Origin: JANJUB01 sp040081075
GTDB lineage: Bacteria; Armatimonadota; Fimbriimonadia; Fimbriimonadales; Fimbriimonadaceae
Direction of reading: 5' to 3'
NCBI GenBank assembly: GCA_040081075.1
Contig: JBEBHJ010000006.1
Coordinates: 1 to 64,000, forward strand
Length of the DNA stretch: 64,000 nucleotides
Shown here: one piece after another, positions 58,634 to 64,000 of the stretch
Numbering within the stretch: position 1 is the first letter of the stretch
Layout of the letters: the number at the start of each line of letters is the position of its first letter
Notes under the pieces: model-generated
Databases searched by the model: none
What the model saw: the letters and a program-made list of their open reading frames with translations, nothing else
What the model was told of the DNA's origin: nothing
Made by a program: the position numbers and the translations under genes

Positions 58634-60022
58634 ATGGCGAAGGGTAAACGGAGGTTTAAGTTCTGGCACTTTTTGGTCTGCGTTGTTTTGCTGGGGGCGG
58701 CCGGGGGAGGCGTTTTTGAATGGTTCTCGGTGCGCCAGGCGGAACGGGCCATTGCGGTCGAAGTCACGAAGCTCAGAGCCCTCGGAATTGCCACTTCTCC
58801 CGATGAAATGCCCAAGCCTGGGCCAGATGATCGCAACGCCGCCCTCATCTATCAGGAAGCGATTCGCCTCAGGAGGGCCCTGAACCTTAAGAAGCCCACC
58901 GAAACGAGCTTTGGAAAACCCGACTTGGACTATCCAACCAAGTTGGCCCTCTACATCAAAGAGTTTCAGCCTGTATTGGATTTGGTGAAACAGGCGGCGG
59001 CCTTGCCGGATTGCAGCTTCAGGCGCGATTGGTCCCAAGGCATGAATGTGCTCTTTCCTGAGTTCAGCGAGCTCAAGGAATTTGTTAAAGCGGCAATGGA
59101 TAAGTCGAACGCAGAGGCCGATCGGGGCAACTTTACAGAATCCTTTGCGTGGTTGCGAGTTGGTCGTCAGATTGCCGCGCATGTCCGAGAACCAACCTTG
59201 ATCAGTCACCTTGTTAGCGTTGCGGGTGAATCCATCGTTGATCGGGCGCTACAAACGCAAATGCGATCACACTACGCGAAACCGCAATTCCTAGAATTTG
59301 CTCGAAAGTTCTGCGAGGAATCCATTCCGCTGCCTTCGCCACGAGGGTCGTTCTCGGGCGAGGTGCTACTCGTTCGAACGAGCCTCGCTGATATTGCTTC
59401 GGGAAAAACAGCGATCAAGGAATTGAGTGGAATGGTAACAGGGCAGTCAGATGGGGAAATGCCAAGCTTCGATAAGTTGACGATACAGGCCCTGCGCGTC
59501 CCTTCGGTTAGAAAGGAGGTGGAGAGGAAGTTGCTGGCGCGCTATCGCACGATGGTTGAGCAGATGCCAACGGATCCGACCCAATTCGAGGGATTGGAAA
59601 CCGCAACCTTGGACATTGACAACGAAATCAGGCGGGATCAATCCACGTCGGGAAAGTTAGCAAGCTTTTTCACACCGATCTTCTCCTCTGCAGGCGTCAC
59701 AACTGCCTCCATAGTGGCAAAGCGACGAATAACGCGACAAGGGCTTGAAATTTTTGCTTACAAGGTCAAAACGGGATTTTGGCCAAAGTCCATTGATGCC
59801 TCAAAGCCGTGGGCTATTGATCCATTCACAAAGAAACCGTTCATTTACAAGCTGATGCCGGACGGATTCGGCCTTTACAGTATCGGCTCAAACCGCCGGG
59901 ATGACCAAGGCGCACCCCAATATGAGTATCCCAAGGGCCGTCCGGGGCCGGTCGACGATATCGCCTTCTTTCGACCCCGAACGCCGCCTAAGCCTCACGT
60001 GGGAGTGAGGGCCGCACCATAG
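58634..60022 (+). CDS. Membrane-anchored paralog 2 (intact)
   Basis: 462 residues. Basic start (MAKGKRRFKFWHF), one membrane segment (FLVCVVLLGAAGGGVFEWF), then the large outer domain shared with paralog 1. It ends in the tail 'TGFWPKSIDASKPWAIDPFTKKPFIYKLMPDGFGLYSIGSNRRDDQG', the same as tails of many planctomycete and Armatimonadota hypothetical proteins. It is intact, so it serves as the reference for the frameshift in paralog 1. Paralog 3 follows after four bases. Function unknown. Confidence 0.75.
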   Translation: MAKGKRRFKFWHFLVCVVLLGAAGGGVFEWFSVRQAERAIAVEVTKLRALGIATSPDEMPKPGPDDRNAALIYQEAIRLRRALNLKKPTETSFGKPDLDYPTKLALYIKEFQPVLDLVKQAAALPDCSFRRDWSQGMNVLFPEFSELKEFVKAAMDKSNAEADRGNFTESFAWLRVGRQIAAHVREPTLISHLVSVAGESIVDRALQTQMRSHYAKPQFLEFARKFCEESIPLPSPRGSFSGEVLLVRTSLADIASGKTAIKELSGMVTGQSDGEMPSFDKLTIQALRVPSVRKEVERKLLARYRTMVEQMPTDPTQFEGLETATLDIDNEIRRDQSTSGKLASFFTPIFSSAGVTTASIVAKRRITRQGLEIFAYKVKTGFWPKSIDASKPWAIDPFTKKPFIYKLMPDGFGLYSIGSNRRDDQGAPQYEYPKGRPGPVDDIAFFRPRTPPKPHVGVRAAP

Positions 60023-60026
60023 GCGC

Positions 60027-61259
60027 ATGAAGAAAGCGCATCGGTGGAAGAAGTGGACTTTGCTCGTTGGAGTTTGTACCGCGGCGGCGGTGTTGGTAGG
60101 TATCGCTCTTGAACTCAATCGCACACGAGCAGCCGAAAGAGAAATCGCGGTCGAAGTTGCCCGTATTCATGCGGCGGGGTTTCCTATGACACTAACCGAG
60201 TTGCAGCGCCCTGGACAAGAAAACGCTGTAGCGATCTATCAGAGTGCGATGAGGTTGCGAAAGTTGGGAGCGGCTAGCTCGACCGTCTTGGCGGAGGTGA
60301 CACGGGCCTCGAAGGTGCCCTATTGCCTCTACGAAGACCTTCATCGCGGTACGTTCCACGATTGGTATCTGCAGATGAAAGATCTGATGGAGTTGGTGTT
60401 GAAGACGGCGGATTTGAAGGCAAAATCGAACGACTTTCGGTCGGCATTCAACTGGCTCGAAGTTGCTCGAGCAATGGTAACGCATATGCGACAACCGATC
60501 GAAGTCGGCCTAGTTTACGGGCTCAACCTTGAAATGTCCTTACTTTTTGAGCTCCAGAAACAGACTCGCTCGTATTCCGGCAGACCTGAATTTGTGGACG
60601 GGGCAAGAAAGTTACTTGGCGAAATCGGCGCCCCCCCTTCGCTCAAAGCGACGATTTCGGGGCAAATCATTTCAGCCCGTTGGTGGTTGCGAGAGTTTGA
60701 TTCAGGGCGCGATCCCAATACTGTGATGCGCATGCTAAGCGATGATGAAAAAGGGTCGCTATTTGCGTTGAAGTTTGCTTCCGTACGCCGTAGAGTCGAA
60801 CTCCGCCTTCTGACTCGTTATCGTCGCTTAATCGACGAGCTCCCTTCAAACGCGTCGCAGCTTAACTCAACGCTGTCCGTGGCGAAGAAGATAAATCAGG
60901 AGTTTCATGATGAGTCCACGGTTGTAAATCGCCTGTCCTCGCTTTTTTGTGGAGCTGAAGATATTGTCGTAGAGGGAATCCTGCGGTTGGAAGCCATGCG
61001 AAGAGTAACCCGCACGGGTTTGGAATTATTTGCTTATAGAGCCCAGACTGGGTCGTTTCCGAAATCGCTGGATACGATTAAGCCAGATGCTCTTGACCCT
61101 TTCACGGGTCAGCCGCTTCGATACTACGTCGTACCCGACGGAATTGACCTTTACAGCGTTGGAAGCGACCATTTGAGTCGTGTGGAATCTCGTAAGAACA
61201 GTTTGCGCGGCCGGGCAACGGGTGACGACATAAGCTTCTTCAGACCACATCCGCAATAA
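60027..61259 (+). CDS. Membrane-anchored paralog 3
   Basis: 410 residues, more divergent than the other two: shorter linker after 'LTELQRPGQENAVAIYQSAMRL' and a changed middle. It keeps the N-terminal anchor (TLLVGVCTAAAVLVGIALEL), 'AEREIAVEVARIHAAGFPMTLTE' and the tail 'TGSFPKSLDTIKPDALDPFTGQPLRYYVVPDGIDLYSVGS'. It lies in one transcript with paralog 2. Function unknown. Confidence 0.75.
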   Translation: MKKAHRWKKWTLLVGVCTAAAVLVGIALELNRTRAAEREIAVEVARIHAAGFPMTLTELQRPGQENAVAIYQSAMRLRKLGAASSTVLAEVTRASKVPYCLYEDLHRGTFHDWYLQMKDLMELVLKTADLKAKSNDFRSAFNWLEVARAMVTHMRQPIEVGLVYGLNLEMSLLFELQKQTRSYSGRPEFVDGARKLLGEIGAPPSLKATISGQIISARWWLREFDSGRDPNTVMRMLSDDEKGSLFALKFASVRRRVELRLLTRYRRLIDELPSNASQLNSTLSVAKKINQEFHDESTVVNRLSSLFCGAEDIVVEGILRLEAMRRVTRTGLELFAYRAQTGSFPKSLDTIKPDALDPFTGQPLRYYVVPDGIDLYSVGSDHLSRVESRKNSLRGRATGDDISFFRPHPQ

Positions 61260-61266
61260 CACTCAA

Positions 61267-61926
61267 CTACGAGTATGCCCACTCCAACCCTTTGGGCAAC
61301 TTTGCGGCGCAGAACTCGATATGGATGACCCTTCGATGACACGGTGTGTCGGCCTTGCTTGAGGCATGAAACACGAGCGGCTTCATCAATAGAATATCAC
61401 CGGCCTCGGCGGTGCACGTGACTTGATTCGCAATTTCCGCTTCGGTTGGAGCCTGCCGTAATCCTCCGAGATGGCTGCCGGGAATCGCGCGCAAAGGGCC
61501 ATTGTTCATTTCACAAGAATCTAAGTGGATTCGCATTGCCACGCCCGCCTCAAGCACCCAGGAAGGCGGCTGGCAATGAACAACCCCTTCTTTCTCTGAC
61601 CAGAAGTCAAAACCTTCTGCTTCAATCCTTTGCCTTACCGCGATTTTCCTATCTTGGTGCCAGCCGAGGTTCCAGTTGGCGTTTGGACTTTTGTCGAAGA
61701 GGATGGCCCGAATCGGGATTGAGTCGGCCCCAATCGTTTGCTCGACCAAACTTTTCACGCGAGGATCGGCCGCAAGGTGGCGGCACTGAGAAATTTCGAG
61801 CAAATTTCGCGTGCCAGCGGCCCCGTCGAGGGGTGGGATCCAACCCAGCATCAGTTCCACTTCTTGGAGATTGAAGACGCTACGCGCCATTTCAAGTCCT
61901 GCGGCGTCAAAGTTTGTCAACTTCAC
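61267..61926 (-). CDS. Phytanoyl-CoA dioxygenase (PhyH) family protein
   Basis: 219 residues from GTG at 61926, which overlaps the stop of the gene upstream by 4 bases. It is a 2-oxoglutarate/Fe(II) dioxygenase of the PhyH type. The iron ligands appear as His-x-Asp in 'NLGWHQDRKIAV' and the distal His in 'LLMKPLVFHASSKADT', with Arg in 'HRRVIHIEF' for oxoglutarate. 'MRIHLDSCEMNNGPLRAIPGSH' is a typical core. Substrate unknown; related enzymes hydroxylate lipids, antibiotics or ectoine. It is coupled with the NAGPA-like gene. Confidence 0.85.
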   Translation of the reverse strand: MKLTNFDAAGLEMARSVFNLQEVELMLGWIPPLDGAAGTRNLLEISQCRHLAADPRVKSLVEQTIGADSIPIRAILFDKSPNANWNLGWHQDRKIAVRQRIEAEGFDFWSEKEGVVHCQPPSWVLEAGVAMRIHLDSCEMNNGPLRAIPGSHLGGLRQAPTEAEIANQVTCTAEAGDILLMKPLVFHASSKADTPCHRRVIHIEFCAAKLPKGLEWAYS

Positions 61927-62828
61927 TCTTTCTCGATGATAGCCCAAGACATCAGTGTCCCTCCGCCCGAAACTGCACCCTTCAGGCCAGGTCCTAACAT
62001 AACCGGTTTGTCTGAGGCCCACTTCGGCGGAACGAATCGGTAGTTGCTATCAGCTTGCAAATGCACAAGTTGAGCGACGCTTCCACCGTCACTATTTATG
62101 GCATAGTCGGCACCAAAGCTGACCCAGAAATCTTGCACTTGCTTGAGCGTCCAACCGCCGTCGCCCTCAGAAAGGTTGAACCGCAACGCTCGTTTACTTG
62201 CCCCTTCACTGTCGGGTTCGTTCACAAACAAGAGGTAGAAGTAGCGATTATCGCGCGACCACGCCATTGAGGTTCGAGAAGTTCTCAAGTCGTCCACGCC
62301 CTTGATCGCTTGGTCAGCCAAATCCAGCCTCTTCCCATCATGAACGAGGCATTGAGCGCCAACCGCACCAAACGTCATATTAGCTTCCATCTCGGCGATC
62401 TTTGGTCGTTTCAAGAGGATGAACTCTCCATTTTTGACACCAAATGCCCATCGAACCGAACCGTAGTTGTAGCGAGCCTTTCCGCGGATGACGTTCGGGC
62501 CAATGTGGGTGGCAAGGCCCTCAGGAGGACCACCGCGCGAGCGATCATAGCCGTGAAACAGGCCGTTCCAAACAGCAACAATGCGGCCACGCTCGCGCAG
62601 ATGTAGGGCAACCCATGCTGCGTTCCTATCGAAGAAATCGGTTTTGTTATCGAATGGGGCAGCGTCGTCCTCATCCTGATCGTACATTTCGAGCTTGAGC
62701 TTCGAATTTGTCTTGAAGTCATATCGGTAGAGTTCAAGCGAGGTTCCATCGCCCGTATCAGCACGAATCCACCGCGTTACGCCGGCGCCAACAGGTTCGG
62801 GCGAAACTGACGACAACGGCCACCTCAC
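61923..62828 (-). CDS. Phosphodiester glycosidase (NAGPA-like) domain protein
   Basis: About 302 residues from GTG at 62828; the open frame runs to 62969 but overlaps the divergent gene there. The NAGPA pattern is 'VAVWNGLFHGYD' near the start, 'GSVRWAFGVKNGEFILLKRP', 'AVGAQCLVHDGK' and the late 'WVSFGADYAINSDGGSVAQL' (DGG motif). The human relative uncovers mannose-6-phosphate by cutting GlcNAc-phosphodiesters; bacterial ones often act in the envelope. No signal peptide is obvious with this start. It shares a transcript with the PhyH gene. Confidence 0.75.
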   Translation of the reverse strand: MRWPLSSVSPEPVGAGVTRWIRADTGDGTSLELYRYDFKTNSKLKLEMYDQDEDDAAPFDNKTDFFDRNAAWVALHLRERGRIVAVWNGLFHGYDRSRGGPPEGLATHIGPNVIRGKARYNYGSVRWAFGVKNGEFILLKRPKIAEMEANMTFGAVGAQCLVHDGKRLDLADQAIKGVDDLRTSRTSMAWSRDNRYFYLLFVNEPDSEGASKRALRFNLSEGDGGWTLKQVQDFWVSFGADYAINSDGGSVAQLVHLQADSNYRFVPPKWASDKPVMLGPGLKGAVSGGGTLMSWAIIEKE

Positions 62829-62875
62829 TCTTTGAGTCTGTGGTGCCGCGATCCTGGATCGCGTATGCTTAGAGA

Positions 62876-64000
62876 ATGCTTCTAGCCACCCTTGCCCTCG
62901 CAGTTTTTGGCCATGACCACTATGTCGCCATGGATGGTGCTTGGTGTTGGTTTGCGGATCCTCGCGCAATATGGGTTGGTGATAAGATTCTGGCCGGGAG
63001 TGTCACCCAATCTGGCGATGTCGTGGCAAATCTTTATTCGCCAAAAGATAAGAGCCGGCAAACAATCACATTGAGCAAAGGATTTGAAAGAGATGACCAC
63101 GACAATCCATCGTTTTTGAAGTTAAAAGATGGACGGGTCGCCGCCTTCTTCTCAAAACACACTGGCCCCGATTTGTGGATGACCGAGACTTTGAATGCGA
63201 GCGATCTAACCCAGTGGGGCGCACCCCGCAAGATTAACCCAAACGATCCAAGCTACCCAACACCGAAGGGCTCGCTTAACGCTTATACCTATCCAAATCC
63301 GGTGTCACTTAGCCGCGAGAAGGATCGCGTGTATCTTTTTTGGCGAGGCATGAATTGGAAACCGACATTTTCGGCATCGAATGATCAAGGGAAAACGTGG
63401 AGCAATGGGAGGATTGTCGTTTCTCCTAAGAGCAATGATCCCAACAACCGTCCGTATCTTAAGGCCAGTAGTGATGGAAAATCCAAGATTCATCTCGCCT
63501 TTACCGATGGCCACCCACGAAATGAGCCCACAAACTCGATTTACTACGCATGCTACGAAGGAGGATCGTTCACCCGAGCAAATGGTAGCCGAATCGCAAA
63601 ACTGGATCAGCTTCCTTTGCGCCCCGAAGAAACCGACGTGGTTTACGATGGCCGTTCGGAGGGCATTCGGGCTTGGATTTGGGATGTCGCGCAAGATCTC
63701 TCCGGGCGCCCCGTCATCGTTTATAGTCGCTTGGCGCGAGAGGACGCCCATTCCTATCACTACGCATCTTGGAATGGTCAGCGCTGGGTGAATCGCCCCA
63801 TGGTCGCAGCCGGGAAATGGTTTCCGCAAACACCTGCTGGCACAACCGAGCGCGAACCCCATTACTCCGGGGGCATTACGCTCGATCATTCCGACCCTCG
63901 ATTTGCCTACCTCAGCCGCCCGATCAATGGAAGATTTGAGATCGAGAGGTGGTTTACCGGTGATGCCGGCAACAGCTGGAGTCGCGTTGCAATAACGGGG
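62876..64000 (+). CDS. Secreted BNR-4 (sialidase-like) protein, runs off the right edge
   Basis: 375 residues visible from ATG at 62876, with signal peptide MLLATLALAVFGHDHY. The fold is a BNR-type propeller with 'DNPSFLKLKDGRVAAFFSKHTGPDLW', 'YTYPNPVSLSREKDRVYLFWRGMNWKPTFSASNDQGKTWSNG' (Asp box) and 'RPYLKASSDGKSKIHLAFTDGHP', the pattern of BNR_4 proteins in polysaccharide utilisation. The frame is open to base 64000, so the C-terminus is missing. It is likely to bind or cleave a sugar; substrate unknown. Confidence 0.8.
   Translation, partial: MLLATLALAVFGHDHYVAMDGAWCWFADPRAIWVGDKILAGSVTQSGDVVANLYSPKDKSRQTITLSKGFERDDHDNPSFLKLKDGRVAAFFSKHTGPDLWMTETLNASDLTQWGAPRKINPNDPSYPTPKGSLNAYTYPNPVSLSREKDRVYLFWRGMNWKPTFSASNDQGKTWSNGRIVVSPKSNDPNNRPYLKASSDGKSKIHLAFTDGHPRNEPTNSIYYACYEGGSFTRANGSRIAKLDQLPLRPEETDVVYDGRSEGIRAWIWDVAQDLSGRPVIVYSRLAREDAHSYHYASWNGQRWVNRPMVAAGKWFPQTPAGTTEREPHYSGGITLDHSDPRFAYLSRPINGRFEIERWFTGDAGNSWSRVAITG

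Noticed and set aside
61446..61874. 142-codon open frame antisense to the PhyH gene
   Set aside because: It lies inside a clear dioxygenase gene and has no family pattern.

Overview
The window looks like a chromosomal segment of a free-living bacterium with a double membrane, about 50-55% G+C. The Gram-negative traits are a TorF-like outer-membrane barrel, a PEP-CTERM protein, a Tat-exported superoxide dismutase and an LspA/lipobox lipoprotein. Several proteins (prepilin-like 'DPF..DG..LYS.GS' tails, YVTN/BNR proteins, tandem amidohydrolases, many short secreted hypothetical proteins) fit Armatimonadota, probably the Fimbriimonadia. That placement is inference from gene style; there is no rRNA gene here. 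TGA, TAA and TAG all serve as stops.

Layout. 1-6.2 kb: the N-terminal part of a tricorn-type protease, an FG-GAP protein, a pure 21-bp minisatellite (3056-3315), a two-domain protein cut by an in-frame TGA, and a lone sugar-ABC permease translationally coupled to a tautomerase. 6.2-13.5 kb: nusB-accC, a Tat superoxide dismutase, a DUF4139 protein, a SpoIIIAA/Ycf45-like ATPase, a GT9 glycosyltransferase and tRNA-His. 14.6-18.9 kb: a tightly packed pyrR-pyrB-pyrC-ubiD operon. Divergent from it, at 18999-19253, is a small gene that automatic ORF calling misses: a SelW/Rdx-type selenoprotein whose CxxU motif uses an in-frame TGA followed by a bacterial SECIS-like hairpin. A conserved hypothetical gene starts on the base after its stop. 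19.8-27.2 kb: uridine kinase, tRNA-Ile, an outer-membrane protein, a hydrolase, a beta-helix/PA14 protein and a small basic protein with its own promoter and terminator.

27.3-34.3 kb: one operon with a very large BNR/YVTN propeller protein and three amidohydrolase modules, two of which have lost the HxH metal motif. 34.3-38.9 kb: cupin-type phosphoglucose isomerase, GH76, GT2, a TIGR03790 lipoprotein and a CBS-DUF1385 fusion. 38.9-43.5 kb: TfoX-like, lspA-ileS (the IleRS zinc finger is decayed) and a secreted repeat protein. 43.5-50.3 kb: a double DUF1080 protein, a GH78 rhamnosidase and a sensor kinase/response regulator pair. 50.3-56.2 kb: a zinc-ribbon membrane protein, nitrilase-family amidase, hutH, dapF and a large unknown coiled-coil protein. 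56.2-64 kb: three paralogous membrane-anchored proteins (one frameshifted), a PhyH dioxygenase, a NAGPA-like glycosidase and the start of a BNR-4 protein.

The gene content suggests a heterotroph that degrades plant or microbial polysaccharides (rhamnosidase, mannanase, DUF1080, sialidase-like proteins). Much of its protein repertoire is secreted or surface-bound. The most interesting items are the unannotated selenoprotein with its partner gene, the TGA-split two-domain gene, the minisatellite and the paralog cluster with a frameshift.
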